From positions 3,471 to 36,315 of the forward strand of contig MEZG01000082.1 of the NCBI GenBank assembly GCA_001775965.1: DNA of 32,845 nt, read 5' to 3'. The notes beneath the pieces were generated by a model. That model ran no database searches and had not been told where the DNA came from. It saw only the letters and a program-made list of their open reading frames with translations. The stretch is from Candidatus Bathyarchaeota archaeon RBG_13_60_20. GTDB taxonomy: Archaea > Thermoproteota > Bathyarchaeia > TCS64. Numbering within the stretch: the stretch's first letter is position 1; each line of letters begins with the position of its first letter. Both the position numbers and the translations under genes were made by a program. Of the stretch, positions 8,467-15,529 are shown in pieces.

Positions 8467-8474
8467 CTATAAAT
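8467..8474 (-). promoter_or_regulatory. TATA box for the acyl-CoA synthetase gene
   Basis: TTTATAGT on the minus strand, centred 28 bp from the ATG at 8442. It is the minus half of a divergent promoter region of about 85 bp. Confidence 0.6.
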
Positions 8475-8490
8475 GTTGGCGCTCGACACC

Positions 8491-8498
8491 GTTTTAAC
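8491..8498 (+). promoter_or_regulatory. TATA-like box for the DapA-family gene
   Basis: GTTTTAAC centred about 33 bp before the TTG at 8528; it would give a leader of only a few bases. Plus half of the divergent promoter region. Confidence 0.5.
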
Positions 8499-8527
8499 CG
8501 GGGACGCCGTTCAAAGGGTGAACAAAC

Positions 8528-9409
8528 TTGAAGCCTGAGGGAGTCTACGTGCCGACCATAACACCCTTCGATGAGAGCGGCGAGATCGTCTTCGACGCCC
8601 TGGGCCGACTCATCGAGTTCTGGGCCGGGTGCGGCGTGTCCGGGCTGGTGGTGAACGCCAGCACCGGCGAGGCCCCTTACCTGACCCGGGATGAGAAGAG
8701 GAGGATCATCGAGTACGCTGTCGAGAGGGCCGACGGCAAGTGCAGCATCTTCGCTGGGACCGCCGACCTGAGCACCCGCGGCACCATAGAGCTGACCCGG
8801 GACGCCCTGGACGCCGGCGCAGAGGCCGCCCTGATAACCACCCCATTCTTCTACAGGCCGAGCCGCGAGGAGACCGCCGGGTACTTCGCGGACGTCATCG
8901 GCGCGGTCGACCTCCCCATCATACTGTACAACGTCCCCAAGTTCACGGGCTACAGCGTGGAGCCCCGGACGGTGGCGGCCATAGCCGAGGAGTGCAGCGG
9001 CCTCGTCGCCATCAAGGACAGCAGCGGCAACCCGGGCACCATGGCCGAGGTGATAAGGCTCTGCGGCGACAGGATAAGCTGCTTATCCGGCTCAGCCGAC
9101 ATGATGCTGCCCACCCTCAGCCTCGGCGGCAAGGGGGCCATCATCGCCGTGGCCAACGTCGTCCCGCGGCAAAGCGTGGCCCTGTACGAGGCTTGGAGGC
9201 GCGGCGACGCGGCCGCGGCAGGCGAAGGGCAGCTGACGCTGAGCTACGTCAACAAGGTCCTGGTGCTTGACAACCCGCAGATAGCAGCCATAAAGACCGT
9301 CCTGAACGACGCCGGCTACGGCGCGGGCATACCCAGGAGACCCCTCCTACCACTGAGCCCCACGGCCGCCAAGAGCGTGGCGGACGCCATGAGGCACGTG
9401 GGCGTATAG
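8528..9409 (+). CDS. DapA/NanA-family class I aldolase (dihydrodipicolinate synthase-like)
   Basis: A 293-aa TIM-barrel Schiff-base aldolase or lyase. The active-site lysine is Lys163 in VAIKDSSGN, with the proton-relay tyrosine Tyr134 in LYNVP. The substrate loop reads NASTGE where true DapA usually has GTTGE. The family makes or splits 2-keto acids: dihydrodipicolinate synthase in lysine biosynthesis, N-acetylneuraminate lyase, or KDG-type aldolases. No lysine-pathway neighbours are present, so the exact reaction is open. The start is TTG at 8528, supported by the TATA box and the canonical N terminus (MKPEGVYVPTITPF). Confidence 0.85.
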   Translation: MKPEGVYVPTITPFDESGEIVFDALGRLIEFWAGCGVSGLVVNASTGEAPYLTRDEKRRIIEYAVERADGKCSIFAGTADLSTRGTIELTRDALDAGAEAALITTPFFYRPSREETAGYFADVIGAVDLPIILYNVPKFTGYSVEPRTVAAIAEECSGLVAIKDSSGNPGTMAEVIRLCGDRISCLSGSADMMLPTLSLGGKGAIIAVANVVPRQSVALYEAWRRGDAAAAGEGQLTLSYVNKVLVLDNPQIAAIKTVLNDAGYGAGIPRRPLLPLSPTAAKSVADAMRHVGV

Positions 9410-9432
9410 GATGGCCCCCTAAAGGAGCCGCT

Positions 9433-9846
9433 TCACCTGCCGGGCACCCTCTTGATCATAGAGACCTTGCCCCCGTAGAAGGTTCTGCCGGTCTCCTCGA
9501 AGCCTACCCGCAGCCAGAAGCCCACCGCGTCCCGCTCCGAGTCAATCTGCATCCACAGGGCCCCAACGTTGCGCGCGAAGCCCTGGACCCTCAGGAACAG
9601 GGCCTCGCCGTGGCCCATACCCCTGTCCTCCCGCTTCACCTCCAGGTTCTCCACATAGAGCGTACCGGGCCTGAGGGACTCCGAGCCCCTCATGAGCTCC
9701 ACCTCGGCGAAACCATGCCCGTCAGCCAGGGTCCACCTGGAGCCCTCCCCGTAGCGCTCCCCCGGGCCCCTCAAGACCATCAACCCCTCGGGGGCGTAAG
9801 GCCGGAGGCGACGGGCTTCGGCTGTTTTCTGGATCAAAGTCTTCAC
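9433..9846 (-). CDS. GNAT-family N-acetyltransferase
   Basis: About 137 aa. It shows the GNAT fold core: beta strand YVENLEVKREDRGMGHGEAL with an acetyl-CoA-binding loop (RGMGHG in place of the consensus Q/RxxGxG/A), the following helix, then LWMQIDSERDAVGFWLRVGFEETGR (split: LWMQIDSERDAVGFW, LRVGFEETGR), the typical C-terminal motif B where a Tyr/Phe faces CoA. The acceptor (protein N terminus or small molecule) is unknown. The frame is open up to a GTG at 9885, but a TATA box at 9869-9876 lies exactly about 26 bp before GTG 9846, so the leaderless start at 9846 is preferred. It is convergent with the aldolase gene. Confidence 0.8.
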   Translation of the reverse strand: MKTLIQKTAEARRLRPYAPEGLMVLRGPGERYGEGSRWTLADGHGFAEVELMRGSESLRPGTLYVENLEVKREDRGMGHGEALFLRVQGFARNVGALWMQIDSERDAVGFWLRVGFEETGRTFYGGKVSMIKRVPGR

Positions 9847-9868
9847 CAGTGTAAAAGACACAAACACC

Positions 9869-9876
9869 ATATTTAT
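9869..9876 (-). promoter_or_regulatory. TATA box for the acetyltransferase gene
   Basis: ATAAATAT on the minus strand, centred about 26 bp upstream of GTG 9846. It decides the start choice because longer starts at 9870 and 9885 would overlap or precede the box. Confidence 0.55.
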
Positions 9877-9885
9877 CGGTTGCAC

Positions 9886-10128
9886 GGGGCAGCCTGAGGC
9901 TCCGGCTGTGGAGGGCGGTGACCACGGTATCGCATGTGAGCCTCAGCCTGCCGCGTTCTCCCCGCCCTCGTCCCCCGCCTGCGTCACGCCTCTGCCGCCC
10001 CTGCTGATGCACCTCTCCCTGAGGGCCCAGTCTATCCCCTACAAAGCGCAGGCGCACCTCGACCTCGCAAACAGCGTCAGCGAGGCAGACGCCCGGCCCC
10101 CGGCCACAGGGGACAGCCGCAAGTGGAC
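9886..10128. other. GC-rich spacer before srp54, no convincing protein; possible structured RNA
   Basis: About 240 bp between the divergent acetyltransferase and srp54 genes. Open frames cross it on both strands, but their translations are proline/arginine-rich and look like GC-rich noise. On the minus strand a TATA-like TATAAATG (about 10130-10137) faces into the spacer, so a non-coding RNA could be made here. I checked by eye for the SRP RNA GNAR-loop/AGCAGC motif, RNase P RNA core motifs and tRNA T-loops, and found none. Confidence 0.3.
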
Positions 10129-10136
10129 ATTTATAG
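10129..10136 (+). promoter_or_regulatory. TATA box of srp54
   Basis: ATTTATAG centred about 42 bp before GTG 10175, giving a leader of roughly 15 nt. It sits inside the apparent longer open frame and argues against upstream starts. Confidence 0.5.
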
Positions 10137-10174
10137 GACACCTCCATCAGTACAAGACATACCGGGTGAACGCA

Positions 10175-11500
10175 GTGGTCCTCGAGAATCTGGGCAGCAA
10201 CCTCTACAAAGCCATACAGAGGATCATCAAGGCGCCGGTCGTGGACGAGGCCGCAGTCAAGGAGCTCATAAAGGACTTCCAGAGGGCCCTCCTCCAGGCC
10301 GACGTCAACGTCCAGCTGGTCATGGAGCTGAGCCAGAGCATACAGAAGAGGGCCCTGGACGAGAAGCTGCCCCCCGGCATTAGCCGCCGGGAGCACGTCG
10401 TCAAGGTCATCTACGACGAGCTCACCAGGTTCGTAGGCGAGAAGCCCCAGGAGATCAGGATCTCCCCGGGCAAGCAGAACATCATAATGATGGTTGGCAT
10501 CCAAGGCAGCGGCAAGACCACCCACGCGGCCAAGCTGGCCCGCTACTTCCAGAAGCGGGGCTTCAGGGTCGGCCTCATATGCGCCGACACCTTCAGGCCC
10601 GGTGCCTACAGCCAGCTCAAGCAGCTCGCCGAGAGCATAAACGCCCCCTTCTACGGGGAGCCCGAGGCTAAGGACCCCGTCTCCCTCGCCGCGCGGGGCG
10701 TGGCACGCTTCAGGGACGCCGAGGTCGTCCTGCTGGACACCTCCGGCCGCCACAAGGAGGAGGCCAGCCTCATCAGGGAGATGCAGCAGATAGAGGCCGC
10801 GGTCAAGCCCCAGGAGATCATACTGGTCCTAGACGGTACCATAGGGCAGCAGGCCGCCTCGCAGGCCAGGGCCTTCCAGGAGGCGACGGCCGTTGGCAGC
10901 ATCATCGTCTCCAAGCTGGACGGCACGGCCAGGGGCGGGGGGGCCCTCAGCGGCGTCGCCGCCACGGGTGTCCCCATCAAGTTCATTGGAACCGGGGAGA
11001 AGATCGAGGACCTGGAGGCCTTCGTGCCCAGCAGGTTCATAGGCCGCCTCCTGGGCATGGGGGACATCGAGGGCCTCGTCGCCAAGGTTAAGGAGGCGGA
11101 CATGCCCGTCAGCGAGAAGGACGTGGCGGCCATGCTCAGCGGCAAGTTCAGCCTCCAGGACATGTACGACCAGTTCGAGGCCATGCAGAACATGGGGCCC
11201 CTCCAGAAGGTGCTCAGTATGATACCCGGGATAAGCTACAAGCTGCCCACAGACGAGATGGAGAACGCTGATGAGAGGCTAGCTAAATACAAGGTCATCA
11301 TCCAGAGCATGACCCCGGAGGAGAGGGAGACCCCCAAGGTCCTAAACGCAAGCAGGATGAGGCGGGTCGCCAGGGGCAGCGGCGCGGAGGAGCGGGAAGT
11401 AAGAGAGCTTATTAAACAGTATACTACTATGAGGAAAATGCTTAAGCAGATGAGGGGCAGCCGAAGGATGAGGCGCCAGATGCCCTTCAAGCTAGGTTAG
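10175..11500 (+). CDS. srp54: Signal recognition particle GTPase SRP54 (Ffh)
   Basis: A 441-aa GTPase that binds 7S RNA and signal sequences of nascent proteins and delivers ribosomes to the FtsY receptor. The start is placed at GTG 10175 because the family N terminus is M-VLENLGSNLYKAI; the frame is open 89 codons further up, but that stretch is not SRP54-like. N domain to about residue 90; G domain with G1 GIQGSGKTT at about 108-116, DTFRPGAYSQL, DTSGRH (G3), SKLDGTARGGGALS (G4) and FIGTGEKIEDLE (G5); then the methionine-rich M domain (QDMYDQFEAMQNMG; MRRVARGSG; MLKQMRGSRRMRRQM). It is followed after 12 bp by rpl21e, probably in one operon. Confidence 0.97.
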   Translation: MVLENLGSNLYKAIQRIIKAPVVDEAAVKELIKDFQRALLQADVNVQLVMELSQSIQKRALDEKLPPGISRREHVVKVIYDELTRFVGEKPQEIRISPGKQNIIMMVGIQGSGKTTHAAKLARYFQKRGFRVGLICADTFRPGAYSQLKQLAESINAPFYGEPEAKDPVSLAARGVARFRDAEVVLLDTSGRHKEEASLIREMQQIEAAVKPQEIILVLDGTIGQQAASQARAFQEATAVGSIIVSKLDGTARGGGALSGVAATGVPIKFIGTGEKIEDLEAFVPSRFIGRLLGMGDIEGLVAKVKEADMPVSEKDVAAMLSGKFSLQDMYDQFEAMQNMGPLQKVLSMIPGISYKLPTDEMENADERLAKYKVIIQSMTPEERETPKVLNASRMRRVARGSGAEEREVRELIKQYTTMRKMLKQMRGSRRMRRQMPFKLG

Positions 11501-11512
11501 GAGACGGAGTCA

Positions 11513-11812
11513 ATGGGAAAAAGCAGTAGCGGTATACGAAGAAAGAGCAGGGCAGCCCTGAGCAAACGGGTCCGAGAGAAGGGGAGGCTCCCCCTGAGCA
11601 GGCTGCTCACGAAGTACGAGGCAGGCGAGAAGGTAGTCATAACCATAGACCCGGCGGTCCAGAAGGGCATGCCCCATAAGCGGTTCCAGGGGCAGATCGC
11701 CAACGTTGTGGGCCAGAGGGGGCGGGCCTACGTCCTGGAGATACCCCAGAGGAAGACCGTTAAGACCATCATAGCCACTCCCGAGCACATTAGAAAGCAC
11801 GCGGGGGGCTGA
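11513..11812 (+). CDS. rpl21e: Large-subunit ribosomal protein eL21
   Basis: A 99-aa basic protein of the large ribosomal subunit. The family pattern is clear: N-terminal GIRRKSRAALSKRVREKG, central GEKVVITIDPAVQKGMPHKRFQG, RGRAYVLEI and the C-terminal TIIATPEHIRKH. ATG start with a GGAG-containing ribosome-binding site about 8 bp upstream. It lies 12 bp after srp54 and 3 bp before rpoF; srp54 or psuX-rpl21e-rpoF-DUF655 orders are a recurring archaeal arrangement. Confidence 0.97.
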   Translation: MGKSSSGIRRKSRAALSKRVREKGRLPLSRLLTKYEAGEKVVITIDPAVQKGMPHKRFQGQIANVVGQRGRAYVLEIPQRKTVKTIIATPEHIRKHAGG

Positions 11813-11815
11813 GGC

Positions 11816-12142
11816 GTGTCCGTCACCAACAAGAGGGAGATCACGGTCGCCGAGGCCAGGAAGCTCCTCATGGACAAGGCCGAGGAGCTGGACCCCCTCC
11901 AGCGGCGGGTGCTCGAGTACACCATCAGGTTCAGCAAGCTGGACAGCGACGCCGCGGCGGCGCTCACCGACGAGTTGGTCGAGAAGGCCAAGATCGACAG
12001 GGCCCTGGCCGTGCAGATAGCCAACTGCATGCCCGAGACCGTCCCGGAGATACGCACCTTCCTGGGGAGACAGCGCATCGTGGCCGAGGACACCCTGACG
12101 GGGATTTTAGGGATAATTGAAAAATACCGGGTCGCGGAATAG
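11816..12142 (+). CDS. rpoF: RNA polymerase subunit F (Rpb4)
   Basis: A 108-aa subunit that pairs with Rpo7 to form the RNAP stalk, which helps open the promoter and grip the transcript. The HRDC-like helical fold is seen in the conserved blocks TVAEARKLLMDKAEELDPLQRRVLEYTIRFSK (split: TVAEARKLL, LDPLQRRVLEYTIRFSK), ALAVQIANCMPETVPEIRTFL and the tail LTGILGIIEKY. GTG start 3 bp after the eL21 stop. The next gene starts 30 bp on. Confidence 0.95.
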   Translation: MSVTNKREITVAEARKLLMDKAEELDPLQRRVLEYTIRFSKLDSDAAAALTDELVEKAKIDRALAVQIANCMPETVPEIRTFLGRQRIVAEDTLTGILGIIEKYRVAE

Positions 12143-12172
12143 ATACCCGGACAAGCCCTGGAGCTGCGAGAG

Positions 12173-12739
12173 TTGTACAAGGAGCCTAAGAAGTACGAGG
12201 AGTACGCATACGTTTTGGACTACCTGCCTCACGGTAGGCCGGGGGCGCCCAGGACGGCCCACACGGCGGCGGGGGTCATCCAGCTCCTCGGCGAGGTGTA
12301 CTTCACGCTGCTGGAGGCCACGCCTAACAGGGACGCCGAGTACAACATTAGGGACAGGATATACGTAGGGAAGGGCGACAGGGCCCTCGTCAGCCACGTG
12401 CTGGGCAGGATCAACTACGAGGACCTCACCTCGGCCGCCAAGGCCGAGCTGCCCGCCGTCACGGAGGCCGTCGTGCAGGCCAACGAGGGGCGGTTCCTGG
12501 AGTTCATAAACACGAGCCCGCCCCTGACGCCACGCATGCATTCCCTGGAGCTCATACCGGGCATCGGCAAGCGCCTCATGTTCCAGATACTGGAGCTGCG
12601 GGAGAGGGCGCCCTTCACCGGCTTCGAGGACCTCAAGGAGCGGGTGAACCTCACGGACCCGGTGAAGCTCATCGCGCGCCGCGTTCAGGAGGAGCTGAGC
12701 CAGGAGCAGAAGTACTACCTGTTCGTGCGGCCAGCGTGA
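12173..12739 (+). CDS. DUF655 protein (OB-like plus helix-hairpin-helix)
   Basis: A 188-aa archaeal protein of the DUF655 family, nearly always encoded next to rpoF or the rRNA methyltransferase ksgA, and thought to bind nucleic acid. The N-terminal half (YAYVLDYLPHGRPG...GEVYFTLLEA...DRIYVGKGDR) looks like a beta-barrel. The C-terminal half has SLELIPGIGKRLMFQILELRE, a helix-hairpin-helix for DNA or RNA backbone binding, then F..FEDLKERV. TTG 12173 is the first possible start after an in-frame stop at 12140. It is the last gene before a new promoter at 12746. Confidence 0.9.
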   Translation: MYKEPKKYEEYAYVLDYLPHGRPGAPRTAHTAAGVIQLLGEVYFTLLEATPNRDAEYNIRDRIYVGKGDRALVSHVLGRINYEDLTSAAKAELPAVTEAVVQANEGRFLEFINTSPPLTPRMHSLELIPGIGKRLMFQILELRERAPFTGFEDLKERVNLTDPVKLIARRVQEELSQEQKYYLFVRPA

Positions 12740-12745
12740 CCCCAC

Positions 12746-12755
12746 ACATATATAT
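12746..12755 (+). promoter_or_regulatory. TATA box of the 56-aa membrane protein gene
   Basis: CATATATATT, one of the clearest boxes in the window, centred about 27 bp before ATG 12778, so the transcript is probably leaderless. Confidence 0.65.
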
Positions 12756-12777
12756 TGATCTGAACGTAATTTAAACG

Positions 12778-12948
12778 ATGGATCAAGCCGTAATCTACGT
12801 GACCCTGGTCGTCCTCGCGGCCGCCACCGCAGCCATACTGGCGCTTCTTGTCAGGTTGCTGAGGGCGGATCGCGGGGCCTCGGTGAAGGTGGAGGTGCTG
12901 GGCGGGAAGGAGGAGGACTGGGGCGAGGAGGCCGCCCCCATGCAGTAA
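12778..12948 (+). CDS. Small single-pass membrane protein, 56 aa
   Basis: ATG at 12778, stop TAA at 12946-12948. Residues 1-28 are hydrophobic (MDQAVIYVTLVVLAAATAAI then LALLVRLL), forming one membrane helix with a short outside N terminus. After a basic RLLRADR stop-transfer comes a short acidic tail rich in Glu and Gly. It has its own strong TATA box at leaderless spacing, and third positions are GC-rich like neighbouring genes, both of which support a real gene. No family recognised. It lies between DUF655 and rpl10e in an otherwise informational cluster. Confidence 0.65.
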   Translation: MDQAVIYVTLVVLAAATAAILALLVRLLRADRGASVKVEVLGGKEEDWGEEAAPMQ

Positions 12949-12950
12949 CT

Positions 12951-12960
12951 TTTTATTAAT
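12951..12960 (+). promoter_or_regulatory. TATA box of rpl10e, also a T-rich stop signal for the gene before
   Basis: TTTTATTAAT, about 21-26 bp before GTG 12977. The T-run directly after the preceding stop codon could also end its transcript. Confidence 0.5.
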
Positions 12961-12976
12961 CGTCTGGGCTAGTCTG

Positions 12977-13483
12977 GTGGGACAAGCGTTGAACGCCAGC
13001 AACTTCAAGTTCAAGAAGAACATGCCCTACACCAAGCGCAAGTACATGGGCGGCGTCCCGGGGTCAAAGATCGTCAAGTTCACCATGGGTAACACGGGCC
13101 GCGGGTACGCCTACAGGGTGGAGCTCATCAACCTCAAGGACGTCCAGATCAGGCACAACGCCCTGGAGTCAGCCAGAGTCGCGGCCAACAGGGTCTTCGA
13201 GAAGTACGTGGGCAGGGATAACTTCATGCTCAAGGTGGTGCCCTTCCCCCACCACATCATCCGCGAGCACAAGAGGGTGAACGTGGCCCAGGCCGACAGG
13301 TTCCAGGAGGGCATGAAGAATGCCTACGGGAAGCCCACGGCCGTCGCCGCGAGGATCAGGCAGAACCAGCCCATATTCGTCGCCGAGGTGGACAAGGAGT
13401 ACCTGGAGTACGCCAAGGAGGCCCTCAAGCGGGCCGGCGACAAGTTCCCGGTTCCCACCAGGGTCGTGACCTCTGAGCTATAG
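12977..13483 (+). CDS. rpl10e: Ribosomal protein L10e (uL16 family)
   Basis: A 168-aa large-subunit protein that sits near the peptidyl transferase centre and tRNA entry. Hallmarks are PYTKRKYMGG, SKIVKFTMGNTGR, VQIRHNALESARVAANR, the loop FPHHIIREHKRVNVAQADRF and the tail NQPIFVAEVD. GTG start with a TATA box at leaderless distance; the N-terminal VGQALNASNFKFKK is somewhat longer than some orthologs. dph2 starts 26 bp later. Confidence 0.96.
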   Translation: MGQALNASNFKFKKNMPYTKRKYMGGVPGSKIVKFTMGNTGRGYAYRVELINLKDVQIRHNALESARVAANRVFEKYVGRDNFMLKVVPFPHHIIREHKRVNVAQADRFQEGMKNAYGKPTAVAARIRQNQPIFVAEVDKEYLEYAKEALKRAGDKFPVPTRVVTSEL

Positions 13484-13509
13484 CCTCATCTAGAGGCAAG
13501 CCACCCGTA

Positions 13510-14523
13510 TTGTTGAGCGCATTGTACAACATGGAGCTCCAGAGGGTCAAGGAAGAAATAGCGAGTAGGGGCTCTAGGCGCGTCCTTCTTCAGCTGCCGG
13601 ACGGGTTGAGACCCCACGCGTACCGGCTGGCCGCCGAGATTCGACGCGACACGGGGGCCCAGGTCATCCTGTCGGGGGACTCGTGCTACGGCGCCTGCGA
13701 CGTGGCGTCCAGGCAGGCCGAGGAGGTGGGCGCGGACCTCCTCGTACACTACGGCCACAGCCGCATGGTGGAGGACGGCGAGGTCCCCGTGCTCTACGTC
13801 GCGGCTGAGGTCGAGGTGGACGCCGGGAGAATAGTGGGGGGGTGCCTGCCCCACCTGGGCGGCTGGAGGAGGCTCGGCCTAGCCTCGACCGTGCAGCACG
13901 TTCACTCGCTGCCGGCCGTGGCGTCGGAGCTGGTCTGCCGCGGCTTCGAGGCCCAAGTGGGCGAGGGCGACGAGGCGGCGCCCCACCCTGGCCAGGTCCT
14001 GGGGTGCCACTACGGCTCCGCCCGGAGGGTGGCCGGCGGCGTGGACGCGTTCCTCTTCATCGGCGGCGGCCGGTTCCACCCCCTCGGCCTGGCGCTGTCC
14101 ACGGGGAAGCCCGTGGTGGCCGCGGACCCCTACGACGGGTCGGTCGCTGTGCTGCGGCCGGAGGAGCTCATGGGCCTGGCCCGGAGGAGGTACGCCGGCG
14201 TAGTCGCCCTGAGGGGCGCGGAGAGGGTCGGCATAATCGTTTCGTCGAAGCCGGGGCAGATGGCCCTGGCCGCGGCCGATGAGCTGGAGCGCAGGTTCAG
14301 GGAGAGGGGCGCCGAGGCGGCCATCATCTACCTGGACGAGGCGAGGGCCGAGCACCTTAACAACTTCTCGGAGCCCCAGGCCTTCGTCGCGGCGGCGTGC
14401 CCCAGGATAGCCCTGGACGGCGTCGCCGGGGTCGACAGGCCCGTTCTCACCGTGGGGGAGGCGCACGTTGCGTTGGGGGATCTGCCCTGGGAGGAGGCGT
14501 GGGGCGCGGGCATCCTGGGGTGA
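13510..14523 (+). CDS. dph2: Diphthamide synthase Dph2 (4Fe-4S enzyme)
   Basis: A 337-aa enzyme for the first step of diphthamide synthesis: it cleaves SAM to a 3-amino-3-carboxypropyl radical and adds that group to a histidine of elongation factor 2. The three cluster cysteines expected of archaeal Dph2 are present: Cys59 or Cys63 in GDSCYGACD, Cys166 in LGCHYG and Cys297 in AACPRIALDG. N-terminal VLLQLPDGLRPHA is typical. The start is TTG 13510 (second TTG at 13513; ATG at 13531 possible). With only 26 bp after rpl10e and no clear box, it is probably read from the rpl10e promoter. Confidence 0.93.
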   Translation: MLSALYNMELQRVKEEIASRGSRRVLLQLPDGLRPHAYRLAAEIRRDTGAQVILSGDSCYGACDVASRQAEEVGADLLVHYGHSRMVEDGEVPVLYVAAEVEVDAGRIVGGCLPHLGGWRRLGLASTVQHVHSLPAVASELVCRGFEAQVGEGDEAAPHPGQVLGCHYGSARRVAGGVDAFLFIGGGRFHPLGLALSTGKPVVAADPYDGSVAVLRPEELMGLARRRYAGVVALRGAERVGIIVSSKPGQMALAAADELERRFRERGAEAAIIYLDEARAEHLNNFSEPQAFVAAACPRIALDGVAGVDRPVLTVGEAHVALGDLPWEEAWGAGILG

Positions 14524-14530
14524 CCGCTGG

Positions 14531-14540
14531 GTTTTTAAAA
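14531..14540 (+). promoter_or_regulatory. TATA box of the csl4-rpoL operon
   Basis: GTTTTTAAAA. The predicted start near 14561 leaves a leader of about 80 nt before csl4, unlike the near-leaderless genes around it. Confidence 0.5.
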
Positions 14541-14587
14541 CACGCCGTGTTAAGAGCCATGCATTCACATTCACGCTCAATATGCTT

Positions 14588-14610
14588 CGCCCGGGGACCG
14601 AAACCGGGTG
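14588..14610 (+). other. Hairpin in the csl4 leader
   Basis: CGCCCGG (14588-14594) pairs with CCGGGTG (14604-14610), 7 bp with one G-U pair and a 9-nt loop GGACCGAAA. It lies about 30 bp before the csl4 start in the long leader. It could act in cis or belong to a small RNA; no T-run follows, so it is not a simple terminator. Confidence 0.4.
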
Positions 14611-14641
14611 AGAAACAACGGGGTACTGAAGGAAGACTGCA

Positions 14642-15214
14642 TTGGCGAAGAAGCCTGAGGGTATGGAGGTCTTCCCCGGGGACAGGCTGGCCGTCGCTGA
14701 GGAGTTTAACGACGGGGCGGGGGCTTACCAGCTGGACGGGGAGGTTAGGTCATCTGAGATAGGGGTTACTGCCATCGACTCGCGGACCAGGTCCGTTGAG
14801 GTGAGGAAGCTGACCCCCGAGATACTGGTGCCTAAGGAGGGCATGGAGGCCGTGGCCGAGGTGGGCTCCGTGGCGAGGAGGGACGCGCGGGTCGACATAT
14901 TCATGCTTGACGGTAAGCACGTTCACCCCACGTACAGCGGCGTCGTCCACATAAGCGACATAAGCAGCGAGTACGTGAAGAACATTGACATGGCGCTGCG
15001 CAGCGGGGATGTCGTGAAGGGCAGGATAGTAAACGTCAAGAACAGGCTCAACCAGATGAGCCTGGCCGCGCCCGAGCACGGCGTCGTGTACGCGTACTGC
15101 GGCAGGTGCGGGACCCTCCTAGAGAGGAGGGAGGGGAACCTGACGTGCCCGAGCTGCGGCAGGGTGGAGCGGAGGAAGACGGCCAGGAGCTACGGCAGGG
15201 AGGAGATGGCGTGA
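14642..15214 (+). CDS. csl4: Exosome RNA-binding subunit Csl4
   Basis: A 190-aa cap subunit of the archaeal RNA exosome, which guides RNA to the Rrp41/Rrp42 ring. The N-terminal domain (FPGDRLAVAEEF) is followed by an S1 domain at about 65-145 (VDIFMLDG, YSGVVHISDI, RSGDVVKGRIVNVKNRLNQM) and a C-terminal zinc ribbon CGRCGTLL ... CPSCGR at about 154-178. TTG start preceded by GGAAG. The stop overlaps the rpoL start by 4 bp (GTGA). Csl4-rpoL linkage is frequent in archaea. Confidence 0.94.
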   Translation: MAKKPEGMEVFPGDRLAVAEEFNDGAGAYQLDGEVRSSEIGVTAIDSRTRSVEVRKLTPEILVPKEGMEAVAEVGSVARRDARVDIFMLDGKHVHPTYSGVVHISDISSEYVKNIDMALRSGDVVKGRIVNVKNRLNQMSLAAPEHGVVYAYCGRCGTLLERREGNLTCPSCGRVERRKTARSYGREEMA

Positions 15215-15501
15215 GGATCAACGTCGTCCGGCAGGAGGGCGAGTACATGGAGATGGAGTTCAGCGGCGAAGGCCACACGCTGCTGAACCTTCTGCAGAGC
15301 AGCCTCCTGGAGGACCCCGAGGTGGAGATGGCCGGGTACAGCAAGCCGCACCCACTGATGGACAGGAGCAAGCTGTTCATAAAGCTCAGGAAGGGAGACA
15401 AGCACCTCGATGCGCTGAGGAGGGCGATCGGGGCCGCCGGCGGCAAGCTGGACGAGTTCCTGGAGGGGTTCGAGGCGAGCCTCCGGGAGTACGGGAAGTG
15501 A
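15211..15501 (+). CDS. rpoL: RNA polymerase subunit L (Rpb11)
   Basis: A 96-aa subunit that dimerises with Rpo3 and seeds RNAP assembly. Diagnostic blocks are FSGEGHTLLNLLQSSLLEDP and VEMAGYSKPHPLMDRSKLFI. The GTG at 15211 overlaps the csl4 stop (GTGA), and the frame continues upstream only as an out-of-phase shadow of csl4, so this start is well supported. DUF99 follows after 28 bp. Confidence 0.94.
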   Translation: MRINVVRQEGEYMEMEFSGEGHTLLNLLQSSLLEDPEVEMAGYSKPHPLMDRSKLFIKLRKGDKHLDALRRAIGAAGGKLDEFLEGFEASLREYGK

Positions 15502-15529
15502 GGCTTCTCTCCGGGGGGCCCAGGGGCCT

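Noticed and set aside
9908-10174. 89-codon N-terminal extension of srp54
   Set aside because: Proline-rich, not SRP54-like, crosses the TATA box; the family N terminus begins at GTG 10175.
13879-14580. 233-codon minus-strand frame across dph2
   Set aside because: Shadow of dph2, whose cluster cysteines and family motifs are clear on the plus strand.
14603-14630. C/D box sRNA-like GGTGAGA ... 12 nt ... CTGA in the csl4 leader
   Set aside because: The C box departs from RTGATGA at key kink-turn positions and no second box pair is seen.
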